DNA of 64,000 nucleotides, from positions 186,001-250,000 of the forward strand of contig NZ_JAENHO010000010.1 of assembly GCF_016785085.1 (NCBI RefSeq), in the 5' to 3' direction. Origin of the DNA: Paractinoplanes lichenicola (GTDB taxonomy: Bacteria; Actinomycetota; Actinomycetes; Mycobacteriales; Micromonosporaceae). The number at the start of each line of letters is the position of its first letter. Position 1 is the first letter of the stretch. The notes below the pieces were generated by a model. It was given only the letters and a program-made list of their open reading frames with translations, did no database searches and was not told the origin of the DNA. Shown one piece after another: positions 30,901-38,986 of the stretch. A program made the position numbers and the translations under genes.

Positions 30901-33900
30901 GGGATCGTCACTGTCACGTCGGACGCGGCGCGGGTCGCGGTCAGGGTGATGCCCACCGTGCCGTGCCGGCCGGGCACGATCGCCGGGCTGGTCGCCGCGA
31001 CGCTGACCGCCTGGGCCAGGGTCGCCCGCACCGCGATGGCGGGCAGCGGGTAGTCGGCCGGCGCGGCGGCGCAGGCGCCGTCCCGGTTGAGGTCGATGCA
31101 GCCGCCGCTGATCGTGACGTTCGGGCTGGCGTTGGCCGGGATGCGCACCGGCACCGTCCACTGTGCCGCGGCCGCGCCCACTGGCAGGTCGGTGCGGCAG
31201 TCGAGCTGGGTGGTGCCGACCGGCGTGCAGTCGGTCGCGGCCCGGCCGGTCAGCGGCCCGAAGATGGTGCCGGTCGGCGCCAGGAGCCGCGCGACCAGGC
31301 CGGTGGCGTCGGACGGGCCGCTGTTGGCGGCGGTGGCGGTGATGGTGGCCGTGGAGCCCGGGGCGACCGGCTCGGTCGGCGCGGTCAGGCCGAACGTCAG
31401 GCCGGTGGCCGGCGCCCCCGTCCGGACGAGGGTGCCGGTCACCTGGGCGGTCTCCCCGCCCGCGCTGGTCAGCGTGACCGGGTTGGGCGACCAGACCGTG
31501 CCGGCGGCCATCGAGGCGGCGGCCCGGACCGTGATGTTGATCAGGTTGGTCGTGCCGGTCGTCGCGTCGACGCCGGTGCAGGTGATCGCGCCGACCCAGG
31601 TGCAGGTGGCCGCCGACCCGGCCGGCCCGGTCACCGAGACGATCGAGAGGCCCTGCGGCAGGGTGGTGAGCGGAACGGTCGCGCTCATCCCGGTCAGCGA
31701 CCGGTCGGGGGCGACGGTCAGGTGGGCCGTGCCCGGGGTGCCCGGCACGACGGTCAGCGGGTCGATGCCGAGCTGCGCCTGCTTGGCGAACGGCTTGGCC
31801 AGCGTGATGTCCGGGATGGTGCGATCGCCGGGGCTCGTGCAGTTGCCGTCCCGGTTGACGTCGACGCAGCCGCCGGTCAGCGGGTTGTCGGTGTCCGCGT
31901 TGGCCGGCACATTGATGCCGAGAGTGAAGCTCTTGGACTCCACGCCCAGGCTGGCGCCGCAGGAGACTACTGTCGGCGAGTCCACCGTGCACAGTGTGGC
32001 CGCCACGCCGGTCAACGGGGCGAACGTGGTGCCGGTCGGCGCCGTGAAGTCGGCCCGGGCGCTCGGGTTGGCCGACGGGCCCGGGTTGGTCAAGGTCACG
32101 TCGAGCTCGCCGGTGGTGCCGGGCTTGAGGGTGCCCGCGTCGGGCACGACCAGGGCGACGGTGAGCGAGCTGACCGCGGCGCCGATCTTGGCGACGACCG
32201 GGTGCAGCGTCAGGGTCTCGGCGCCCTGCGTCACGGTGAGCGCCTGCGACCAGCCGGCACCCGTCGAGCTGGGCGACGACGGTCCGGTCGACAGGCCGAC
32301 CTTGAGCTGGGTCGTCGCGCCCGCGGCGAGCGTGGTGGCCGGGCAGGTGACCGCGCTCGCGGTGACCTGGCAGTCGGTGGTGCCGAGGACGGCGCTGGTC
32401 ACGGTGGTGCCGGCGGGCAGGCCGACCGGGTCAAGACCCACCACCAGGCCCGTACGGGTCTCGGCCGCGGCCAGCGTCATCGTCGCGGTGCCGGTGGCGC
32501 CGGGCGTGATCGTCGGCGGGGTGCCGCCCAGGGTCAGCACCGCCGACAGCGCCTTGCGCATCGCGATCGCGGGCAGCCGCTCCGCGGTGGCGCAGGTGCC
32601 GTCGTCGTTGAGGTCGATGCACCCGCCCGTGATGCTCGCGGCCGTCGTGCCGGCCGGGACGTTGACCGGCAGCGTCCAGGCGACGGCCAGCGACGAGGCC
32701 GGGGTGACCGAGACGTCGACGCCGCACGAGAGGGTCGTCGGGTTGACGACTGTGCAGGCGGTGGCGGCCGCGCCGGTCAGCGGGCCGAACGTGGTGCCGG
32801 TCGGCGCGGTGATCGTCACCGGCGCGGTCAGCGACGCGGGGCTGCCACTGTTGCTGATCACCGCGGTGAACTGCGCCGTGGTTCCGGGCAGCACCGTGTC
32901 GGCGGCCGGGCCGGTCAGCTGGGCCGACAGGTTGTAGGCCGGGGTGCCGGCGCTGGCCAGCACGCGGCGTGCGGAGACGGTGTTGGGGGCGGTGCCGTCG
33001 GTGACCGACAGGGTGGCCGCGTAGGTCGTGGTCGCCGGCGTGCCGGGCGCCACGTCGACGGTGATCGGCAGCGTGGTGGTGCCGTTGGCCCCCACCGACA
33101 CGTTCGAGCAGACGATGTTCGTGCTGACGACCGCGCAACCGCCGGTCGGGGTCAGGGTCACGCCGGTGCCGGCCGCGGGCAGCGGCACGGTCACGGTGAG
33201 ACCGTTCAGCGCGGTGTTGCCCAGGTTGCCGACCACGACGTTGGCGGTGCCGCTGGCCGCGCCGGGCGAGACGGTGGCCGGCGTCGTCGTCACCGTGACC
33301 CGCTGGGTGAACGGGACGGTCAGCGCGAACGTGCCGAACGCCTTGTCCGCCGGGTCGGAGGTGCAGTAGCCGTCGGCGTTGCCGTCCACGCACCCGCCGC
33401 TGATCGGCTTCGTCGGGTCGGCGCCGGGGTCGACGACGATCGGCAGCGTCAGGGTGTCGGTGGCACCGCCGGCCAGGCTGGTGTCACAGCTGATCCGGGT
33501 CGGGCTGACCAGGGTGCAGCCCGCGGCGAGGGGGCCGGTCGGCGTGCCGAAGGTGGTGCCGTCGGGCGCGATGTAGGCGATCTTGGCGCCGGTCGCGTTG
33601 GACGGGCCGGGGTTGGCCAGCGAGATGCCGATCGACGCCGTGCCGCCGGGCTCGATCGACCCGCTCGGCATCGTCACGGTCGGGTTCAGGGCGAACGAGC
33701 CGGCGCCGGTGGTGGCGAGCGCCCGGTTCGCGGTGATGCTGTCGGCGCCCGAGGCCAGCCGGATGCCGGTGGCGGTCCAGGTCGTCGCCGCGGGCATCGA
33801 GGCGGCCGCGCTGACGGGCAGGCTGACCTCGAAGGTGCTCCCGCCGGTGATGGTCACGTTGGAGCACACCACGGTGTCGGGGTTGGCGCCGCTCTTGGCG

Positions 33901-36900
33901 CAGCTGCCCGGGGACGGCGTGCCCACGGTCATGCCGGCGGGCAGACCGGCCAGCGGCACGGTCAGGGTCACGTTGGTCAGATCGTCGCCCGTGTTGAGCG
34001 CGGCCGCCCGCACCTTCACGGTCCCGTTGTCGCCCGGGGTGACGGTGGCCGGCGTGGCGCTGAGGGCGGCCCGGCGGTCGAACGGCACCTTCAGCGTGAT
34101 CGCCGGGATCACCTGGTCGCTCGGGCTGCACGCCGCCGCGCCGTCGAGGTCGACGCAGCCGCCGCTCAGCGTGGCGAACGGGTCGGCGGTGGCCGGCACG
34201 GCGACCGGGAAGATCAGGTTGCCGGTGTCGGCGTTGGCGGCCAGGTTGACCGTGCAGGTGGCCACGGTGGCCGGGCCGACGGTGCAGAGGCTGGCCGTGT
34301 TCGGCGGCAGCGCGGCGAACGTCGTGCCGGTGGGCGCCTTGACGGTGAACGTGGCGGGCGTGGCATTCGACGGGCCGCCGTTGGACACCTTGACCGTGAT
34401 GTCGGCGTTGCCGCCGGCGCTGACCGTGCCGTCGGGCGGGACGGTGACGGCGGCGGTGACGTTCGTCTGTGGCTGGCTGACCACGGCCAGGTCGCCGCTG
34501 GCGGTCGCCGTGTCCGAGCCCTTGGCCACCGTGATGCCGGCCGCGGTCCAGGTGGCGGGCACCGTCGAGGGCAGCGACGCGGTGTTCAGGGTGACGCTCA
34601 CGGTCTGCCCCGCGGTCGGCAGGTTCACCGGCGAGCAGACGATCGCGGAGGTGTTGACCGTGCACGTGCCGCCGGGCACAGTCGCCGAGCTCGCGGTGAC
34701 GCCGGCGGGCAGGTTGGTGGTCGGGATGGTGACGGTCAGCCCGTTCTCCGTCGCCGTCGACTTGATGGTGAGCAGCGCGGTGTCGTTCAGGCCGGGCGTC
34801 AGGGCGGCCGGGGTGGTGGTGACGGTGAGGCGGCGCTGCAGCGGCGTGCCGACGGTGATGCTCGCGATCGCCTTGTCGGCGGTGGCCGAGCAGCCGGGCT
34901 GGCCGTCGAGGTCGACGCAGCCGCCGGTCAGCGACGAGCCCGGGGCGGCCGTGGCGTCGACGCGCAGCGGGAAGCTGAGACCCACCGCCGGGGCGCCCGC
35001 GGCCAGGTCGACCGAGCAGGTGGCGGTGCGCGAGTCCGGGCTCAGGGTGCAGGCCGCGGCGGTGGCCCCGTTGAGCGGGCTGAACGTGGCGCCGAGCGGG
35101 GCGGTCACCACGACCGGGGCCCCCTTGGCGTCCGAGGGGCCGGTGTTGGTCACCGCGACGTCCAGGTTGCCGGTGCCGCCGGGCAGCAGGGTGCCGGACG
35201 GCAGCGTGATCGCCGCGTCGAGCACCGGCCGGGCCGCGCCGACCCGGGCCAGCTCCTGGTTCGAGGTGATCGAGTCCGGGCCCGACTCGACCTTGATGCC
35301 GCTCGCGGTCCAGCCGGTGCCGGCCGTCGACGACGACGTCGCGGCCACGGTGAGCCCGATGTCCGCCGTGGTGCCCTTGGTGATGGCGAGACCGGCGCAG
35401 GTCACCGCGGTGGCGTTGCGGGTGCACCCGGCGGGCGTCTGGCCGGTCACGGTGAGGCCGGCCGGCAGCGCGGCCAGCGGGATCGTGACCTTGACCCCGG
35501 AGAGGTCGTTGTGCGGGGCGGCGACGTGCACGGTGGCGGTCGCGGTGGCGCCGGGGGTGACGTCGGCGCGGTCGGCCGTGACGGTGGCCTGCACCGAGAA
35601 CGGCACCTTGAGCTGGAACGACGGGATCGCGGTGTCGGACGTCCCGCACCCGGGAGTGCCGTCGAGGTCGACGCAGCCGCCGGTGACCGGCTTGTCCGGG
35701 TCGGTGTTGGCCCCCACCTGCAGCGGCAGGGTCAGCGTGGGCGTGACGGCGCTCGCGGCCAGCGTGGTCGTACAGGTGACGACGGTGCTGCTGGTCAGGG
35801 TGCACATGGGGGTGGCCGGGGCGCTCAGGGCGCCGAACGTGGTGCCGGCCGGGGCCCGCACGCTGAAGGTCGCGTTGGTGGCGTCGGACGGGCCGTTGTT
35901 CTTGACCGCCACCTGCATCGAGGTGGCGCCGCCGGGCTCGACCGAGCCGTCGGTGGGCACGGTCAGCGTCGGCGCGGTCAGGGTGTAGTTGCCGGTGCCG
36001 GTGCCGGCCAGCGAGCCGGAGCGGGTGACCTGCTCGTCGGCGGTGGCGATGACGATGCCGGACGGGGTCCAGGCCTGCGGCGGGGTCACGCTCGAGGCCA
36101 CGGTGATCGGCATCGAGATGTCCTTGGCCTGGCCGGCCGTCAGGGTGACGCCGGTGCAGGTGATGGCTCCGTTCGCGGTGGCGCAGGTGCCGGTGCCACC
36201 CGCGACGGTGGCCGTGCCGACGGTGAAGCCGGTGGGCAGGCCGGTGGTCGGGATGGTGACGGTCACCCCGGTCTCGGCCTGGGTCGAGGTCAGGGTCAGC
36301 TTGCCGGTGCCGCTGGTGCCGGGCGTGATGGTGGCGGCGTCGGTGCTGGTCGTCAGCCGGGACGACAGCGGCGTCCGCAGGTTGATCACCGGCAGGGCCT
36401 TGTCGGTCGGGCCGTCGCAGGCGCTGTCGTTGTCGAGGCTGACGCAGCCGCCGGTGATCGGGGTGGCCGGGGCGGCCGCGGCCGAGACGACCAGCGGCAG
36501 GCTGAGGCTCACGGCCGGGTCGCCGGCGCCCATGCTGATCCGGCACTGCAGCGTGGTCGAGGTCAGGTTGGTGCACAGGTTCGAGGTCGGGGCGGTCAGC
36601 GCGCCGAACGTGGTGTTCGCCGGGGCGACCACGACGAAGTCCTTGTTCCGCGCGTCGGACGGGCCCTGGTTGTAGACGTTGACCGCCATCGAGGTGGTCT
36701 GGCCGGGGTTGACCGTGTTGTCGGCCGGGCCGGTGGCCGTGATGCCCAGGGTCGACCGGGGCACGGCGTTGATGATCGTGCCGGTCGCGAGGCCGGTCGA
36801 CGTGCCGGACGCGTCGGTGAAGGCCGCGCTGACCTCGGAGCCGGCCGCGGCGGCCCAGTTGGCGGTCACGTTGGCGGCCAGGGTGACGGGGATCGAGAGG

Positions 36901-38600
36901 GTCACCGCGTTGGCGCTGCCGGACGGGATGGTCACGCCGGTGCACCGGATGCCGTTGGTCGTCGTGCAGGTGCCGGTGCCGTTGCTGGTGGTCACGGTGC
37001 CGACCGTGTAGCCGGCGGGCGGGGCGGGGAGGGTGACGGTGGTCGGGTTGGCCGCGGTGCCGCCGCTGTTGACGACCCGTACGGTCGCCGTGGCCGGGCC
37101 GCCGCCGGGGGTGCCGTTGGCCGGGGTGATGCTGACGCCGCCGGTCAGGTTGACGTCCGGGTCGCCGACCGTGAGGAATTTGCCCTGGCCGCCGATCGGG
37201 GTGCCGTTGAGGTTGGCCGTCATGCCCTGCAGGGTCCAGACCGTGCCCGGCACCGCGGCCAGCGTGGCGGCGGTGGCGACGGTGATCGTCGCCGAGTTGC
37301 CGGCCGGGACGCTGACCCCGGAACAGGTGATCGCCGCGGTGGTGACGCTGCAGGGGGTCGAGCCGACCTTGGCCGAGGTGACCGTGACACCGGCGGGCGC
37401 GTTGCCGATCGGGACGGTCACCGTCGTGGTGGCGTTGGACGGGCCCTGGTTGGCCACGGTGATCGCGGTCGTGGCGGTCTTGCCCGCCGTCAGCACGGAC
37501 GGGGTGCCGACGGTGATCGAGCCACCGGTGCTGGCCGCGGGCTGAGCGGCGACCAGGGAGCCCGAGCCGGAGGCGGGAATGACGGTCGACGATCCGGTGA
37601 CCGGCGTGCTGACCGCGGTGATGGTGCGGGCGGCGGGCGACCAGTCAGCGGCGTTCGTCGCTGTCGCGCTGAGGGTGACGGGCAGGTTGACCGTCACCGA
37701 GCCACCGCCGGGAACAGTCACGCCCGTGCATGTCACGGCACCCGACGAGGCGACCGCGCAGGTTCCGGTTCCATTACTGCCCGTGACGGTGGGCGTTCCC
37801 ACGGTGTAGCCGGCCGGCGGGGCCGGAACGGTGATCGTGGTGTTCGGGGCGGCGATGTCGCCGGTGTTCTGGACGGACACCGACGGCGTCGCGGTGTTGC
37901 CCGGAACAAGGTTGACCGGGCTGGTCGCGACCGAGCCCAGTTTGACGATGCCGGAGCAGACCGACTCGGCGACGACCACGGTCCCATTGGCCACCACGGT
38001 GCCCTTGAGCAGACTGAGATCGATCGCCCGCAGGGTGTAGTCGAGCCGGCCGGTGGTGGTGTTCCAGTCCGCGGTGCGGTGGTCGATATAGCCGGTGGCG
38101 ATGCCCGGGAGCAGGTTGCCCAGGTCGACGTTGACGTCCGGGTTGACCGTGGCCCCGAGGATCTTGAGGTTGGCGATGTCGGTCCGTCCGGTGATCCCGC
38201 TCGAGGTCATCTGGCAGAAAGTGGAGATCGCTCCGGCGCTGAGGGTGTTCGAGCCCAGCACGCCCAGGCCGGCCACGTCGGCCTGGGCCCGCCCGCCGCC
38301 GGTAGCAGGCTGGGCCGTGGCGGTGATCGCGCCGACGTTGATGACGCCGGGCACGTTGGCGCCGACATCCTGCTTGGTGGCGGTGCTGCCTCCGGTGGTC
38401 CAGCTCTGCTGGGTCGGTAGCCCGAGGTTGATCGAGGCCAGGGAGAGGAGCCCGATGTTCACCCGGGCGCCCTGCGCCGAGGTGTTGATCGGCCCCGCCG
38501 CCGCCCGCGCGGAGGAGGGATTCCAGAGCATGGTCAGCACCAGCGCGAGCACGATCACCGCGGCGAAACGCTTGACCGGAATAGACCGAAGGCAGATCAC
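27969..38600 (-). CDS. Giant cell-wall-anchored repeat protein (3543 residues, LPTTG)
   Basis: A single uninterrupted gene for a secreted surface protein. The start GTG 38600 gives a signal peptide (KRFAAVIVLALVLTMLW, cleavage near residue 33). About 200 residues of an N-terminal domain follow, then a long array of DUF11/CARDB-like immunoglobulin-type beta modules with phrases such as NTGPSDA and PAGTTFGPL. Eleven modules contain a Cys-bracketed segment like GGCVDLN(D/R)DGxC, resembling a calcium-binding loop. The C-terminus has an Asp/Gly/Asn-rich spacer, the sortase motif LPTTG (about 3475-3479), a membrane helix and an unusually long basic tail of about 40 residues. Such proteins act as adhesins or spore/hyphal surface fibrils. 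No sortase is in the window. The GH92 gene is divergent. Confidence 0.9.
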   Translation of the reverse strand: MICLRSIPVKRFAAVIVLALVLTMLWNPSSARAAAGPINTSAQGARVNIGLLSLASINLGLPTQQSWTTGGSTATKQDVGANVPGVINVGAITATAQPATGGGRAQADVAGLGVLGSNTLSAGAISTFCQMTSSGITGRTDIANLKILGATVNPDVNVDLGNLLPGIATGYIDHRTADWNTTTGRLDYTLRAIDLSLLKGTVVANGTVVVAESVCSGIVKLGSVATSPVNLVPGNTATPSVSVQNTGDIAAPNTTITVPAPPAGYTVGTPTVTGSNGTGTCAVASSGAVTCTGVTVPGGGSVTVNLPVTLSATATNAADWSPAARTITAVSTPVTGSSTVIPASGSGSLVAAQPAASTGGSITVGTPSVLTAGKTATTAITVANQGPSNATTTVTVPIGNAPAGVTVTSAKVGSTPCSVTTAAITCSGVSVPAGNSATITVATAATLAAVPGTVWTLQGMTANLNGTPIGGQGKFLTVGDPDVNLTGGVSITPANGTPGGGPATATVRVVNSGGTAANPTTVTLPAPPAGYTVGTVTTSNGTGTCTTTNGIRCTGVTIPSGSANAVTLSIPVTLAANVTANWAAAAGSEVSAAFTDASGTSTGLATGTIINAVPRSTLGITATGPADNTVNPGQTTSMAVNVYNQGPSDARNKDFVVVAPANTTFGALTAPTSNLCTNLTSTTLQCRISMGAGDPAVSLSLPLVVSAAAAPATPITGGCVSLDNDSACDGPTDKALPVINLRTPLSSRLTTSTDAATITPGTSGTGKLTLTSTQAETGVTVTIPTTGLPTGFTVGTATVAGGTGTCATANGAITCTGVTLTAGQAKDISMPITVASSVTPPQAWTPSGIVIATADEQVTRSGSLAGTGTGNYTLTAPTLTVPTDGSVEPGGATSMQVAVKNNGPSDATNATFSVRAPAGTTFGALSAPATPMCTLTSSTVVTCTTTLAASAVTPTLTLPLQVGANTDPDKPVTGGCVDLDGTPGCGTSDTAIPSFQLKVPFSVQATVTADRADVTPGATATATVHVAAPHNDLSGVKVTIPLAALPAGLTVTGQTPAGCTRNATAVTCAGLAITKGTTADIGLTVAATSSSTAGTGWTASGIKVESGPDSITSNQELARVGAARPVLDAAITLPSGTLLPGGTGNLDVAVTNTGPSDAKGAPVVVTAPLGATFSPLNGATAAACTLSPDSRTATCSVDLAAGAPAVGLSFPLRVDATAAPGSSLTGGCVDLDGQPGCSATADKAIASITVGTPLQRRLTVTTTPAALTPGLNDTALLTIKSTATENGLTVTIPTTNLPAGVTASSATVPGGTCTVNTSAIVCSPVNLPTAGQTVSVTLNTASLPSTVPATWTAAGITVAKGSDTATASGDLAVVSQPQTNVTAAVTVPPDGTVSAGGNADITVKVSNGGPSNATPATFTVKAPTGTTFAALPPNTASLCTVGPATVATCTVNLAANADTGNLIFPVAVPATADPFATLSGGCVDLDGAAACSPSDQVIPAITLKVPFDRRAALSATPATVTPGDNGTVKVRAAALNTGDDLTNVTLTVPLAGLPAGMTVGTPSPGSCAKSGANPDTVVCSNVTITGGSTFEVSLPVSAAASMPAATTWTATGIRLASGADSITANRALATTGAGSFALNPTVTMPSGSIEPGGTASIGISLANPGPSNATGAKIAYIAPDGTTFGTPTGPLAAGCTLVSPTRISCDTSLAGGATDTLTLPIVVDPGADPTKPISGGCVDGNADGYCTSDPADKAFGTFALTVPFTQRVTVTTTPATVSPGAASGTANVVVGNLGNTALNGLTVTVPLPAAGTGVTLTPTGGCAVVSTNIVCSNVSVGANGTTTLPITVDVAPGTPATTTYAATLSVTDGTAPNTVSARRVLASAGTPAYNLSAQLTGPAADTVLPGTTAQFTAVISNSGSPASLTAPVTITAPTGTTFGPLTGAAATACTVVNPTTLSCGVDVSVTPASSLAVAWTLPVNVPAGTTAASITGGCIDLNDDGTCATAERLPAIAMRKALSAVLTLGGTPPTITPGATGTATMTLAAAETRTGLVVGLDPVGLPAGTTVTSAVLGTTDCQVTASAVTCPATTLAAGATTQLKVGLSTGPSSPSSTGAGWSQALTVTQGAETLTLHPVVAKIGAAVSSLTVALVVPDAGTLKPGTTGELDVTLTNPGPSANPSARADFTAPTGTTFAPLTGVAATLCTVDSPTVVSCGASLGVESKSFTLGINVPANADTDNPLTGGCVDVNRDGNCTSPGDRTIPDITLAKPFAKQAQLGIDPLTVVPGTPGTAHLTVAPDRSLTGMSATVPLTTLPQGLSIVSVTGPAGSAATCTWVGAITCTGVDATTGTTNLINITVRAAASMAAGTVWSPNPVTLTSAGGETAQVTGTLVRTGAPATGLTFGLTAPTEPVAPGSTATITATAANSGPSDATGLVARLLAPTGTIFGPLTGRAATDCTPVGTTQLDCRTDLPVGAAAAQWTVPVRIPANASPNVTISGGCIDLNRDGACAAAPADYPLPAIAVRATLAQAVSVAATSPAIVPGRHGTVGITLTATRAASDVTVTIPTSGLPAGVTVAQAQSTSGTCSGVVAGAITCTGVAVTSGGSTTITLGADVAAAATPSQPAWTPTLTLVEAGVTATKAVSSALVGAADAKPVVSFTVPAAQSLKPGDSGAIQVTVANQGTSVAKDVHYMFRAPTGTTFQPPTGTTASLCSRNVAGTVVDCTVTVGGSAKVLFPLAVQVSATADPASPVSGGCADVNLDNSCGGSDVVIPAIQLGQPAGQLVISGTPGTVTPGSTATGQVRVTSAGAITGATVVVPLSTLPTGFTVTGATGPGNAFCTVGTTEIRCTGVALGAGTTTAVTITTRVAATVAPGVAWQATGITVTAGSDTATGAAAIATSGARVAAVTFKTTNGSATVKPGDSTSMTVVATNAGPSNAVRKTVTVTAPANTTFGPLTGTAAQDCVISGTTATCTYDLDANQSKTYTVPLVVSSSVKNGDTLTGACTTADGAKACGPDLTVSVDNTPANPSISKTGTLSLDSSVVAAGASGNAIVRFSATSAHTGLTLTVPLGGLPDGFSVKSAAVDGATCTVGESAITCTGVDLAAGQPKTLAIGVDVAANAAATAAWTATGITLADPKDADDKLTASGLLVSASRKSYSVSVTFGSPSNTAPLPGQTTTLPITFTNAGPDDAAEYSTTIVLPPNATAGTLPAGCVAGPAARTIVCTVTLKAGESRLIQVPVVIGSDLKGGETLTGGCIDGVLGTDPTPDGQCGGDADVAIPEVTLGRYKVNLAVTYNEPAVTVGPNATGVVVKIPYTNEGTDTADNVSFTVVPPAGVVVRAASILLDNSVVSEGVVLAAAAEAQTVAATCEPVGGSAASNAVTCSAPDAAGLYGSQLWLTIDGSNTKKSGTQAMKVTISTTSADGNSTDNTVSVMLKLTAKAASGGTGDDNGTDDDNGTGDGNGGKKPGGKLPTTGAQIAGTALVSLMLIVAGATLMLAMRENRPAGAGTVRIPVRVPAHTPRHERPSLIRRWRRRDPLE
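28741..36500 (-). repeat. Eleven long in-frame modules in the giant surface protein
   Basis: Units of roughly 240-260 codons recur eleven times, each marked by the GGCxD...C segment followed by a xIPxIxL strand. They are diverged in sequence, so recombination between them is old or selection keeps them distinct. Confidence 0.75.
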
Positions 38601-38986
38601 GAGTCGATTTTCATCGCGCCCCGGTGCAAATGTCCCCCGTTTCCTCGACGTCTTCGCAATTCGTCCGATGCATTCTCGGCGGAAATGTTCGCCCCACCTT
38701 TCACACCATTATCAGAAACCACTTCCGTGACGGCCGGAAGGGCCCGCCGGCCGATCGGGCCGCCGCGTCCTCAGTGGAACGCGCGACCAGGCCGCGCAGT
38801 TCGCGCGGGCACACCGCGGACATCGCGAAAAACGCCTCCACGCCTTACGCCGCAACGGTTTCCGGTTCCGGCCCGTAATCGATCGATCACTAACGATGCA
38901 CAGTGTCCATGCGCAGTTCACCCCTCCGGACACGCGAAAAACGGCCTTCTGGAGTACGTTTTCGGCGGCTCTAGAGAGGATGACGC
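38601..38986. promoter_or_regulatory. 386-base divergent promoter region
   Basis: The gap between the giant surface protein and the GH92 gene must hold both promoters. It is lower in GC than its surroundings. A ribosome site (AGAGAGGA, 38973-38980) precedes the GH92 start. I see no clear operator, and the short open frames here lack coding character. Confidence 0.5.

Noticed and set aside
28020..38420. A 3466-codon open frame on the plus strand, opposite the giant surface-protein gene
   Set aside because: It has no signal, domain or sensible composition (Arg/Gly/Ala/Asp-rich). In GC-biased genes the complementary strand is often open. The minus frame has a signal peptide, modules and LPTTG.
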